Shown here one piece after another: positions 33,117-43,500 of a DNA stretch of 64,000 nucleotides. The position numbers and the translations under genes are program-made. How positions within the stretch are numbered: the first letter of the stretch is position 1; the number at the start of each line of letters is the position of its first letter. The DNA lies in NCBI GenBank assembly GCA_003116995.1, contig BDSL01000061.1:496001-560000 (forward strand), written 5' to 3'. The stretch comes from Yamagishiella unicocca. Taxonomy: Eukaryota; Chlorophyta; Chlorophyceae; Chlamydomonadales; Volvocaceae. The notes beneath the pieces were generated by a model, which had not been told where the DNA came from, ran no database searches, and was given only the letters and a program-made list of their open reading frames with translations.

Positions 33117-36100
33117 AAAAAAGGGGCTTGTGGCGACTTTCTTTTTAGCTGTGCTGAGAGACCGCGTTACAGTGGCCGCACGACAGGCGGCACCCGCCCT
33201 TATCCCGGCGGGAAAGCACTGCGGAAGAGACACGGAACCAAGGTCGGGTACGGGCAACAGCAGGCAAACAGCATCATGCAAAGTCAGCACAAGCGACGGC
33301 AGGACACGGCCCCATGCAGGCCACCCTTACGCGTCAAAACCACCACAAAAGCCCCCATTGGCTCACCTGCCCATCACCCGCACCACTCGTATCTCGAACC
33401 AGCAAAGGTGGCACCAGGAAAGAAAGAACGAAAGAACAAACAACAGCCAAGGCAGGCTAGCTAGGGCGGCACGGCGCACATGAGCCGACCCCCGGTTACG
33501 AACAAAAAAGGGTGGTCCACCCCCACGTCACCCCAGTCCTTGCGGGGCAAACCCAAGCCCGCAAAGTCCCGCAGCAAGGCCCAGAACTTAGCAAGGAGGC
33601 CAGAACGCATAGCAGCAGGGAGGGTGGTGCCGGAGAGCCGATGAGAGTGTATGTACCGGCGCGCCCACTCCATCGCGTTGAGCGCCGCCAACGCCACCAC
33701 ATCCCACACGCACTGCAGCACAGTGGTCGGATCCGGCGACACACACAACCACACATGCTCACGCGTGACCCCGCACCCACAGCAGACTTCCAGTTCATCC
33801 CAGAGCGGGCGGACGAGGGGGCAAGACCAAAAGTGATGCAAGCGCGGCGACTCGGCCACACCCGCTGCAGCGGGGTAACAGCCGCAAGCACACGGTTCGG
33901 GTGGGACCAGCGGGAGGTGAGAGGAGCCCGGCATGGGCACCCCGTCAACCGCCAGCCGCCAGAGGACCTCCTTCCACCGCGGCTCCCACTTAAGACGCTT
34001 CCACAACCGCCGCCATACCGCGCGTAACGCCACAAGGGCCGCCTCGGGCGTGGCAGCCACAGCAGGGGACAGCCCGAGCGCCTCCCGCACATACGCCGCA
34101 TGACAGGCCTGCCTGGGGCGCTCCAGTTCCGCCGCCTGGAGCAGGGTGCCCAGCTTGACGGTGAAGGAGGTGAGGGGCAGCACGGCGTCCACACCCAGCC
34201 GCCACCCCAGGCGAGCAAGGAGGAGAGCATCCACCTCGTCAGGCGACGGCGGGGCGGGGCCATCGGGCGCCAGGCGAGCAGCAGCGAGCCATGCGGGCGA
34301 GATATCAGAAAGGAGAGCGGCCACCGCAGCCCGCGCCGCGATGCGATCTTGGAGCGCACCCATGGCCAGCTCGGAGGGCGCCAGCTCGTGCCGTACGAGC
34401 GTCGTCCAGCGCTCAGCCAGCCTGCTGAAGATGGCCATGCCCGGCGTCGTCGCCAGGGCATGGGCGCGCTCCACCTCAAACGCGGTCATAGCGTCCTGCA
34501 CCCGGACGGCGTCGCCGACGGTCAGCAGGCGGCGGCACATGGTGAGGGGGCCATGGAGAGCCTCCAACCCCGGCCGCCGGCCCGGCGCCCCCGCGTTGGG
34601 CAGGAGCGGGTTGCCCCACAGCGGCGCGTTGAAGCACCAGACGCCCGGCTCCAGGGGGGGGTCCGCGACGTCAGACAGGGGGGGGAGGTGACCGAGGCTC
34701 GTGGCAAGCCGGTGGATGTCCGGGGGCAAGCTGAAGGGGGCGCCGAGCCACGGGCCATCCGGGCGAGCTGTGGTGACGGCCAGCGGGCGGAAGGCAGGGT
34801 GGAGGGTAGAGAGGAAGGAGACCGCAATCCGGATCCACGGCGCGCGGGCAGCCGGGGGCTGCAGCGCGGAGCGGGCGACCGTCAGGCTCCACTTGGCATG
34901 CCGGCTGAGGACATGCAGCCGAAGGGGCAGTACACCGAAGCCGCCGATGGTGGGATGACCGGAGAGCAGGCGGAGGGGGACACCAGTGAAACGGCGCTGG
35001 GCGTCATCAGGGCCTAGCTCCCGATCCACCAGCTTTGCGACAAGGGCCATGATGCCAGCAAGGACCTCCGCCGGCGGCAGCCCCGAGTGCTCCATGTGGT
35101 AAGTCGCCATATGGAGAGCATAAGCTGCAGCCGCAGTGGCACGGCCGAACATCGACAGGGCCATGCGGGAGATCTTTTGGAGACGGCGGCGCGCCTCCGA
35201 CATCCGTGACGCCCAATCGAGGACGGGGGCGGCAGGCGGATTGGTGAAGGGGATGCCCAGCGCCACCGCAGCGGGCACGATCCGAAGGCCAGCGAGGGCA
35301 GGGGGCGGGGGAGAAGGGGAGGGGCGAGGCACCCCGGGAGCGGTGGCGGCAAGGGACGGCGATGTGGAGGGACCCGGGGCGGCCAGGGCGCCAGCGGCTG
35401 CGGCGAGGGCGCCCACGACCACGACAGCTGCAGCACCGCGGCCACGACGCCGACGACCGCGGCGAGCCAGCCCTGGTGGGCGCGCCAGGCGAGGCGGGTG
35501 ACGGGCGACGGGGGAGCTGGCGGCGCCAGCAGGGGCGGCTGGGACGGCTGGAGCGGCTGGGGCGGCCGGGGCAGTGGGGGCGGCAGTGACAGCCGCGACG
35601 GCTGGGGCGTCAGGAGGCGTGGGAGACGCTGCGGCGGCGCCAGCGGCGGCCGGGGCTGCGGTCGTCAGCACCGTGGTGGCCGCGGCACCCGCGGCCGCCC
35701 CAGGAGGACTACCGGCGGCAGCCGAACCGGCGGTCGCCAGCGCCTCGGCGGCCACTGCGACCAGGACGGCAGCCGCCGGCGCCACGGCAGCCGCGGCGGC
35801 CGGGGCGGCAGCCGCCTGCGGGGCAGCAGCAGCGGCGGCCAGGGCGGCAGCCACCGGCGCAGCGGCAGCAGCGGCGGCGGCCGGGGCGTCAGGAGGTACG
35901 GCGGCGGCGCCAGCGCCTGCCAGGGCGGCCTCCACCGGCGCCTCGGCAGCAGCGGCGCTCGGGGCGGCGGGTGAAGCGGCGGCACCGCCCGCAGCGGTCC
36001 ACGCGGCGGCAGGGGCGGCGACGGCCGCCACCGTAGCGGCAAGGACGGCAGCCGGGGCGGCGGGCGCCGGCGCCACCTGGCGACCAGCCCACAGCAGCTC

Positions 36101-38858
36101 GACCTTGGAGGGATTCAGGTGCTGGCCAGAGGCGCGGGCAAACGCCGCCATGAGGGCGATAAATGGCGGTACTGCAGCTGCATCTGGGAGCGCGACTTGG
36201 GCATCATCAGCAAACTGCACGCCGGTAACCAGGCTGGCCGGGTCCGCCGGGGCCAGCGGCACGCCAACACCGTGCCGCTTCAGCCAGCAGAGGAGGGCGT
36301 GGGCCACGAAGAGGTAGAGGAGCGGGGCAAGGGGACAGCCCTGCCGGACGCCGGCCCGGATAGGGACAGAGCGGGAGATGTAGCCGTTGACGGACGCCAT
36401 GGCCACGGTACGGCCCAACAGGAGCTGCGTCCATCCCAGGAAACCGGCCCCAACACCCATGCGCTCCATGACAGCAAAGAGGAAGGAGCGGTCAATGGTG
36501 TCGTAAGCTTTGGCGAAATCCAAGAAGGCGATGAGAGCACTCCGTTGCTGCTGGTGTAGGAGGGGGGGAAGGCAGCGAAGGAAGCGGGTGTTGGCGCCAA
36601 TGGAGCGGCCGGGGAGGAAGGCGGACTGCTCGAGGGGGATGGCGGCGGAAAGGCCAGGGCTGAGGCGGTTGGCGAGGACCTTCGCCAGAATGCGGTAATC
36701 AGTACAGAGCAGGGTGATGGGGCGGTAGGCGCCGGCCGCCGCCCGGTCCGCATCATGGCCCTTGTAAATGACGGATATAACACCCTTCAGGAAACCCGTC
36801 GGGACGGCGCGCAGATGGCCGATAGCAGTGAAAAGGCGGGCCAGTGCCGGCACAAAGCAGCCACTGTAGGTCCGGAGGAGATCCACAGGGATTCCGTCCC
36901 AGCCTGGGGACGTGCCAGGCTTGGCTTGCTGCAGGGCCCGCGCCACCTCCGCTGCTGAGACTGCGATGGCGCCCAACTCGGGGCGAAGATCGGGCGAGAT
37001 CGGAGTAGAGTGGGCGTCGACAGCTGCCAGAACCGCTTGCTGATCCGCCGAGTCCAGGCCTGACGGCAGGCAGCTGATGCGCTCCCAGAAAGAAGCGACG
37101 ACATTGGGCAATTGGCGCGGGTCGGTCACGAGGCGCCCAGCAGCGTCGCGCAGCGCGGTAATGTCCTGGGACGACCGCGGTGGGTGAATCATGGCGGTGA
37201 GTGCGGGGCACGGGCGCTCCCCCTCGCGCACCCACGCCACGCGTACCCGGGCGGCCTCGCCCGCCGCCGCCACACGCAAGGCCACCGCCAAGGCAGCCTG
37301 GGCGGCCACCACACCACCCACGGCCTCGGGCGCCGCCGACGGCGTCGCGGCCGCAAGGTGGGCCGCCCGCAAGGCGGCTCGGGCTGCCTCCACCTGCGCG
37401 CCCGAGGCCAGGCGCCGAGAGCGAGCGGTGCGATTGAGAATCGCCGCCACCGCCGCCAGCCGCCGTTTGAAGCCCGGCCACCACGCCAGCAGGGCAGCGT
37501 GCTCCCCCTCAGCCGGCATGGCCGCGAACGCCGCGTCGAGCCAGGCCTGCAGCTGATCCTTGAGGTCGCGGTGGCCAGAGAAGGCCATGCGGGTGCGACG
37601 GAGGCCGGGGCCGCGCGAGGCAGGAGCCCGGGGCAGCAGCTGGATGCAGGGGACGCGGTGGTCGGAAGGCGAGCCCAGCTCAATGGCGGAGCCCGCCACG
37701 AAGGGGAGGAGGCAGCGGGACACATAGATGCGGTCGATGCGGGAACCACCGGGGGAGGGGGCGGAGTAGAGGTGGGTGTAATCCGTGCTGGTGGGGAAGC
37801 GCTCACGATGCACATCAGCCAACGACGGGCCCACTGTCGCGAGGACCCGAGCGGCAGGGCGGTCGCGAACCACTCGCGCCGACCCCGCACTGCTGTCCCA
37901 CGGGCCAGCGACGAAGTTGAAGTCGCCGGCTAGGACATGCTGGCCCGGGGTGCTGGTCGCCAGCACAGGCGCCAGGTGCTGCTGGAGGAAAGCAGCGCGT
38001 GAAGCCGAGCTACTAGCGGGCAGATAAACATTGGTGAGGTGCAGGCGATGACCCAGCCAGGTGAAGGAGTAGGTGGCGAGGCGCCCCGCTGCGGAGGAGG
38101 ACGCGGCCGGGACCGCCGGAGGCTGGTCAGCCGCGGCCAGGCCGGCCCCTTCCAGGGCCGCCGCGGCGGGGGGAGGCGCAGCGGCGTCCCCACCACGGGG
38201 CGCCGTGGCGGCCGAGGCTACCGCCGCCGCCGTGGCCGCCACGGCCGCGGCCGCGGCGGCCGCCGCCACCGAGGCCGCCACCCCCGAGGCCGCCGCCACG
38301 GACACGGCGGCGGCGGAGGGACCCGCGTCGGCGGCCGGCCCAGGGGACGGTGAGCGGGGCGGCGGTGACAGGGAACGAGAGGGGGGGGAGGAAGCAGCAA
38401 CTGCAGGTTGATCACCCGCGAGACCAGGGAGCAGTGGTGAGGCCGCTGCCACCAGCCGGCCAGAAGCGATCAGGTCCGAGCGAACGAGAATCGCCACGCC
38501 AGCACAGGGGTCCGCCAGCGTAGCATTGCGGAACGACACCACACGCCAGGGAGCGACATGGAGGTGACCAGCGGCCGCATGGAGACGCCGCTCGAATAGC
38601 CCCCGATCTCCAAACGTAGACAAGTGCGTCTCCTGGATACAGACGACATCGAGCCGGAGCTGCGCCCACAGCAGTAGAGCAGCATGCAGCTTGGGAGCGG
38701 CGGCGCCTGACCGCACGCCCCCCAAGTTGTGTGAGCCCACACGGAGCGGCCGGCAGGGCCGCGGGGCGGAGCGCCCCCCACGGGCCGAGAGAGAGAGAGA
38801 GACCGCGTTACTGGGCGGGCGACGGTCCGGCTGGAATGAAACCACCCCAAATGTGGCA
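33117..38858 (-). mobile_element. LINE (non-LTR) retrotransposon, L1-like, probably 5'-truncated
   Basis: A minus-strand element with one 1794-codon open frame (33461-38845) and a 3' region of about 340 bases ending in a short T run at 33117-33122 (CCCCTTTTTT in element sense). The open frame runs to the 5' boundary without an in-frame ATG near its start, so the copy is probably truncated at its 5' end. That boundary is within about 15 bases of the tRNA-Ile gene at 38860. I found no obvious target-site duplication. Confidence 0.85.
33461..38845 (-). CDS. LINE polyprotein: apurinic-like endonuclease and reverse transcriptase
   Basis: An intact frame of 1794 codons. An APE-type endonuclease occupies roughly residues 45-400: SHNLGG, QETHL, AGDFNF (near 306), SRIDRIYVS and SDH (near 395). 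A reverse transcriptase domain, about 600-900, shows PGWDGIP, YRPITLLCTDYRILAKVLAN, QSAFLPGRS, FLDFAKAYDTID, GVRQGCPLAP and the catalytic FADD (near 880). A C-terminal Cys/His knuckle (CACGCY...HHFWSCP, near 1658) resembles the zf-RVT domain. Two Ala-rich inserts are unusual: about 120 residues inside the endonuclease and about 280 residues between the RT active site and the C-terminal half. There are no stops or frameshifts, so the copy is young or under selection. The domains place it with L1-type LINEs; clade not resolved. Because no ATG is in frame near the start, translation would need a fused or upstream start. Confidence 0.9.
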   Translation of the reverse strand: MVSFQPDRRPPSNAVSLSLSARGGRSAPRPCRPLRVGSHNLGGVRSGAAAPKLHAALLLWAQLRLDVVCIQETHLSTFGDRGLFERRLHAAAGHLHVAPWRVVSFRNATLADPCAGVAILVRSDLIASGRLVAAASPLLPGLAGDQPAVAASSPPSRSLSPPPRSPSPGPAADAGPSAAAVSVAAASGVAASVAAAAAAAAVAATAAAVASAATAPRGGDAAAPPPAAAALEGAGLAAADQPPAVPAASSSAAGRLATYSFTWLGHRLHLTNVYLPASSSASRAAFLQQHLAPVLATSTPGQHVLAGDFNFVAGPWDSSAGSARVVRDRPAARVLATVGPSLADVHRERFPTSTDYTHLYSAPSPGGSRIDRIYVSRCLLPFVAGSAIELGSPSDHRVPCIQLLPRAPASRGPGLRRTRMAFSGHRDLKDQLQAWLDAAFAAMPAEGEHAALLAWWPGFKRRLAAVAAILNRTARSRRLASGAQVEAARAALRAAHLAAATPSAAPEAVGGVVAAQAALAVALRVAAAGEAARVRVAWVREGERPCPALTAMIHPPRSSQDITALRDAAGRLVTDPRQLPNVVASFWERISCLPSGLDSADQQAVLAAVDAHSTPISPDLRPELGAIAVSAAEVARALQQAKPGTSPGWDGIPVDLLRTYSGCFVPALARLFTAIGHLRAVPTGFLKGVISVIYKGHDADRAAAGAYRPITLLCTDYRILAKVLANRLSPGLSAAIPLEQSAFLPGRSIGANTRFLRCLPPLLHQQQRSALIAFLDFAKAYDTIDRSFLFAVMERMGVGAGFLGWTQLLLGRTVAMASVNGYISRSVPIRAGVRQGCPLAPLLYLFVAHALLCWLKRHGVGVPLAPADPASLVTGVQFADDAQVALPDAAAVPPFIALMAAFARASGQHLNPSKVELLWAGRQVAPAPAAPAAVLAATVAAVAAPAAAWTAAGGAAASPAAPSAAAAEAPVEAALAGAGAAAVPPDAPAAAAAAAAPVAAALAAAAAAPQAAAAPAAAAAVAPAAAVLVAVAAEALATAGSAAAGSPPGAAAGAAATTVLTTAAPAAAGAAAASPTPPDAPAVAAVTAAPTAPAAPAAPAVPAAPAGAASSPVARHPPRLARPPGLARRGRRRRGRGAAAVVVVGALAAAAGALAAPGPSTSPSLAATAPGVPRPSPSPPPPALAGLRIVPAAVALGIPFTNPPAAPVLDWASRMSEARRRLQKISRMALSMFGRATAAAAYALHMATYHMEHSGLPPAEVLAGIMALVAKLVDRELGPDDAQRRFTGVPLRLLSGHPTIGGFGVLPLRLHVLSRHAKWSLTVARSALQPPAARAPWIRIAVSFLSTLHPAFRPLAVTTARPDGPWLGAPFSLPPDIHRLATSLGHLPPLSDVADPPLEPGVWCFNAPLWGNPLLPNAGAPGRRPGLEALHGPLTMCRRLLTVGDAVRVQDAMTAFEVERAHALATTPGMAIFSRLAERWTTLVRHELAPSELAMGALQDRIAARAAVAALLSDISPAWLAAARLAPDGPAPPSPDEVDALLLARLGWRLGVDAVLPLTSFTVKLGTLLQAAELERPRQACHAAYVREALGLSPAVAATPEAALVALRAVWRRLWKRLKWEPRWKEVLWRLAVDGVPMPGSSHLPLVPPEPCACGCYPAAAGVAESPRLHHFWSCPLVRPLWDELEVCCGCGVTREHVWLCVSPDPTTVLQCVWDVVALAALNAMEWARRYIHSHRLSGTTLPAAMRSGLLAKFWALLRDFAGLGLPRKDWGDVGVDHPFLFVTGGRLMCAVPP

Positions 38859-38859
38859 T

Positions 38860-38933
38860 GGCCTTTTAGCTCAGCTGGTTAGAGCGTGGTGCTAATAACG
38901 CCAAGGTCATCAGTTCGATCCTGATAAGGGCCA
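38860..38933 (+). tRNA. tRNA-Ile (anticodon AAT)
   Basis: Full cloverleaf without intron: acceptor GGCCTTT/AAGGGCC with discriminator A, D-arm GCTC...GAGC, anticodon stem TGGTG/CGCCA with loop CTAATAA (anticodon AAT), T-loop GTTCGATC. It starts within 15 bases of the LINE 5' boundary. Confidence 0.95.
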
Positions 38934-38938
38934 TGTGT

Positions 38939-39012
38939 GCTGGCATAGCTCAGTTGGATAGAGCACCCGTTTAGTAAGCGGGAGGTCTCCAGTTCGAATC
39001 TGGATGTCAGCA
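38939..39012 (+). tRNA. tRNA-Thr (anticodon AGT)
   Basis: Full cloverleaf: acceptor GCTGGCA/TGTCAGC plus A, D-arm GCTC...GAGC, anticodon stem CCCGT/GCGGG with loop TTAGTAA (anticodon AGT), T-arm TCCAG/CTGGA with TTCGAAT. Only 5 bases separate it from tRNA-Ile. It is followed by ATTTTGGG, a weak Pol III T-run. Confidence 0.95.
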
Positions 39013-40546
39013 ATTTTGGGTTTTGAAGTCCTGAAGTCACCTACCTTCCGTTCCTTCTGGATGAGTTGGGTTCCAGGACCCCCACTCCCCGGATACTTCT
39101 TTTAATCATCAGGGGGGGGGGCAGCCGTCGGCTTCGGGTGAGCGAGCTGGGCTGTGGACGCCGTGTACCCTTGTGCAATCACCCAACATGGCGTTTGCCG
39201 TTATTGCCATGGAAATTGGCCGCCGGTTTATTGCTGCGGCCCTGAAAATACGGGGTATGGTGGCCCTCTTCTTGTCCCTGGGGTTGAACCTCCAGGATCG
39301 TGCCATCAACCATGGTGGTGGAATTTTGGGCCCTATCTTGTGGCGGGTTGTAGTTGTAATCGTTACAGTTGTAATCGTTACAGGCGGGTTGTAGTTGTTG
39401 TAACGGTTATAGTGGGGGGCCCTATCTTGTAACGGGTTGTAGTGTTGGAGCTTCCCCTGAAGGGTTGGGCCGCCGTGGGGCCTCGGCACCCTTTTTTAGC
39501 ATGTAGTTTCCAGTCGCCTTGTGTGTCAGGGGCCGGACAACATGTCAATGGGATCGTGAACAGCCCGGCTTCGTGTTGACAGGGTTTACCGCTTGCTCGT
39601 TATTTTCCTTGTTCCTGGGTGGGTATGTCTTGCTTGGCGCCTGTACTTTCTGGGATGAGAGGTGGGCCGTTGTTCTGGTTACATCATGGGGCGGATGGGG
39701 GTGCTCCACTGGTTCATCGGTTGTGGGTCTGCTAGGTGTATTAGTAGTACAAGTTACAATTACAGTAGTCCAGACCAAAAGGCAGAACCATCGGGCACAT
39801 CGCCTGACACAGAAAGAGACAGAAACCCAACTTCACCGTAACAAAGGCAAACCACCACGACACCAGCCAATAGCCCAGAGGCAAGAACAGCAGCAGCCAG
39901 CGCCCAGGGGAAATTTGCGCTTTAGGCTCCTCTATCAGGAACCGACCACCAACCCATATTATTGGTGGTTGTTTGTTTACTCAGTAGGGGAGCCGACAGT
40001 GCAAATTCACCCTGGGGTAGGACAGGGTAGGACTAACCCTGGAGTACTGGCTGCTGCTGTGTGTTTTGCCATTGTTGCGGTGCGGCTGAACTTCCGTCTT
40101 TCTCAGCGAGAATGAACCCGTTTCGTAGGAAGGAAAGCCCACAACAGACTTTACAGTGGGTTGCAGCCTTCGGCTCGCTCCACGCTGCGATTGTCACCTA
40201 CCTCACATTGTAATGTTTGGTTTCCCCGTTACAAAGGAGCATTATTCACCGAGGAGCCTGTCAGGCTACTTCGGCGTTATATAGTCGTTGGAATTACAGT
40301 GCTCTGAAGAGCCCATACACCATTACCAGTCAGTGCTCGCCGGATCCTCCGCGACCCTGCGCTCCCCGGGCTGAAGTCCGATGTATGCACACCGACGAGT
40401 CAACGCAGCTATCCAATCCTAGCTACCTGGCCACGTCACCCTGGAAAACGCCCATGGCCTCTCCTCCTGGATCATTCCACAGTAATGTTCTGCGGAAGGT
40501 GAAGATGGAGCTGAAGTCCAGTCCATCTCGCCGTACCCTACAATAT
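39013..40546. other. No confident gene; 198-codon ATG-less open frame at 39519-40115
   Basis: The first part includes short repeats of GTAATCGTTACAG. From 39519 an open frame of 198 codons runs to a TGA at 40113-40115 without any Met codon; it contains two hydrophobic stretches. Its stop overlaps an ATG (ATGA) opening a 33-codon frame (MNPFRRKESPQQTL...). This could be a fragment of an inserted element; I recognise no domain. The right part is the probable 3' UTR of the next minus-strand gene. Confidence 0.3.
40294..40298 (-). terminator. Candidate TGTAA polyadenylation signal
   Basis: TTACA on the plus strand is TGTAA on the minus strand, about 250 bases past the stop codon of the glycosyltransferase-like gene. 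TGTAA is the usual signal in Chlamydomonas-type algae. Confidence 0.4.
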
Positions 40547-43500
40547 CTACATATCGAGAGATAAGGCTCGCTCGCCAGCTGCACGCTGCTCGTCGGCCAA
40601 GGACTGCGCCTCCGCCTCCCGTTGCTTGGCCATCGTCTGCCGCACCCTCTCCACGTTGTAGGCGGCCTCCAGCAGGTTGGGCAGTTGGGCTTCAACGCTG
40701 CGTTTGGAGAGGGGTCAGAGGAGGATTTAGGTGACACCACCGGGACCGGGAGTGAGGAGGTGGAGGGTTTCGAGGAAGACCCGTGGATGCAAGACAAAAC
40801 CATTTAGAAAAGACGTTTCGAGATGCATGCTGGAGGGGAGGGTGGGTGCTTCACTGCTTCAAGATTCAACGAATGGTTTGAGACGGCAACCTTGCGCACG
40901 GGTTTCTCCGCTTAACCACGTTGGTCGCGGGAAGTATTAGTTGCAGCCAACACCCAGCCCCGTGGCATGGTGGCCGACGGCTACAATTGTAGGCCTATAA
41001 ATTGTCACAGCTTCATGGCCCTACCATTTTGGCCGTTGGCCAATATTGTCGTACTCTCCGCCCGTGCACACCTTATTGCGTAGCGGTAGAGCTTCTCATT
41101 CCACTCGCCATCCGTGCCCGCGTCGCCCTCCTTGTGCTGAGTCACCCACAAGCTGTAGCGGCGGGTGTACGGATCAGCCACGTGCCAGCTGGACTTGACG
41201 AAGACCTGCACACAGCCGTACAGGCCAAGCGTTCCACAATGGTGTAGGAGCCGACAAGACGTGTTAGTACCGAGCGACGTGGGTTTGAGGTAGCCGTCTT
41301 GGGCTAGCTCAAACGCAGAGAAAATGTGCGTTCCAACCAACCTCCTTGGTCGTACCGTTTCGTACGGATGGAACGCAATGCCGTCGTACGTGCCGTGCCG
41401 TGACGGGTGTACCATGTCGTTGCAGCCCCAGTGCCGCTGATCGCGCCAGTCCACGTCCTGAGGTGACAGGCAGGCACGGGGGGAGGGAGAAGGATCCGAA
41501 CCATTCGGTTGGTAGGTTGGTTGTCCTGGTCTCCAGCCATTTGATCAGCAAGTACGCAGCAACACTATAAGCAGCAGCGACCCACCCGTGCGTACTTGGA
41601 CATCAGGGTGGCCACGTTGTGACCGGCCTGGTCGGGCGGAGAAGGAGCGGGCCGTGGTTGGGAGGCTTTGTGGGGGTTTGGCCGTGCGCCATGTTAGGCG
41701 GGAATGGTACGTGGGTTAAGATGGCACACGTGTATGCACCGTTGCTGGGCGGTTGTTGGCGGTGGAGCGGGTCGTACGCCAGCAGGCATCACGTGCGGGC
41801 CTGCACGACCGTACCTCCAGCAGCGCGGATGTAATGCCGTACTCGCCGCCCACAACGATGCCGTCCTCCTCGTCCGTGCACGTCTTGCAGGTCCGTACCT
41901 GTGTCAACGGGAACCGTAAGGTAGTCGCGGCGTGGTGCAGGTTGCTGGCTGGGACCCTGCCAATCGTGGATGTCAGATGACACCCTGCCAATCGTCGACG
42001 CCAAACCCGAGTACCACTATGCCGGCGCGGGCTGGTCTTCTCTCATTGGCGGAGAGGGGTCGCTGGCACCTCACTCGTCGCCTGACCCCACGGGCTGCCC
42101 TCCCCTCGTCACAATCGCGCCGACCCCAAGGCATAGCGATCGGGGTCAGGCAAGCTTGCCTTGAATACTCCCTTTCGTATCACCAGCTCCATCGCAATGT
42201 GGTCCAAAACTACAACCCACGACTCCAGGCGAGGTCCGGGTCCGCCTGGGGGGGGGTACAGGAAAGGATCGGTAACTCGACATGGAGGTGGTGCGCAGCC
42301 GCCCAGTGGGGTGTGGGCAGTGACGGCAGTGAAGTGCGTCTGTCAGCGCATTGAGGCAAAGGAGGACGGCGGGGGATGTTGGGTGGAAAGGTTCTCTACG
42401 TTGTTCCCGACGCGCCAAAAGGAAACGCGTGCGGAATGTTATCCAATATAAAAAACAGAGGGACAAGCATATATCTTGCTTCACGGCGGCTGGTTCCGGG
42501 CCTGGCAAGACAAGCCTTCTAATGGCCCGCTTACCTACTCGTGCGGAAGCAGCTTATCCGACAACATATCGTGCACGAACAAAACGCCTGCTCCACAGAT
42601 CCGCCCTCATACTGGACTCCTGCGCGCCTCCCCTCCCTCTGCCCCTCCCGTCCCCTCCCCTCCTTCCGCCCCTCCCGCCCCCTCCCCAGCTTCCGGACCC
42701 ACCTGCATCGGCCGCCGGCAGGCACACCAGCGAGCAGCCCACAGCCCGAACCACCGCCGGACCCACGGGTCGCGGCCCGGCCTTGCCGTAGGAAGTGCCG
42801 GGGGGCAGCACGTGCAGTGCGGGCGGCCGCGCCCACCGGGGGTCGTCCTGCGCCTCAGGGGGGCCGCGGAGGGGCACGTTTCTGAGACTTATAGTGAGGA
42901 GACGAAACTCAGGGCGGCTGGCCGCCATTTTGAGATCCGTGGATCCAGATCCCGCCTGGACCCCGAGAGATCTCCCGCCTGGACCCCGGCAGGTCTCCCA
43001 CCTGCGGCACCGGCAGGAAGCGCTCCATGAAGGCGTGCGTCCAGTGCCACCATGTGGGCATGTATGCGGGATAGAAAGGCCCCTTGGCGCTGCTGTTGAT
43101 CAGGAAGAAGTACTGGTAGCGGCTGGTGGCAGGGGTGTGGGAACGTGGAAGCAGAGGGCGGGGAATCAGGAAGGCCTCTGCTGAGGCTCGGTGGACTTTC
43201 CTCGGCACGCCGGCCCTCAACTCTCCCTCCCCTGGACCCACCTGATTCCCCCAGCATGCCGTTCCACATACTCCAGGCTGACGTTGTGTGCCGCCAAGTC
43301 CATCCCCACGTTCTCTCCGCGCCACAGCACCAGGGTCGGCCCGGGGCCTGGGCCGCCCAGCCGGCCGCCTGGGATCGCCCCCGCTGCTCCCTCGTGACGG
43401 TGATGCAGGTTTCGGAGCTGGTTTAGGTGGGCGTCGTCATCTGGGTCGTCCGCGGATCTGTCCACCCGGCTGGCCCGGATGACGCCGATGTCGGGGTCGG

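Noticed and set aside
32396..33290. Minus-strand open frames through the SINE copies as a protein gene
   Set aside because: The frame repeats exactly with the element copies and crosses tRNA-like heads, so it reflects the repeat rather than a gene.
34100..38450. Several plus-strand open frames of 100-305 codons
   Set aside because: All are antisense to the LINE frame, which has clear catalytic motifs; GC-rich DNA gives long shadow frames.
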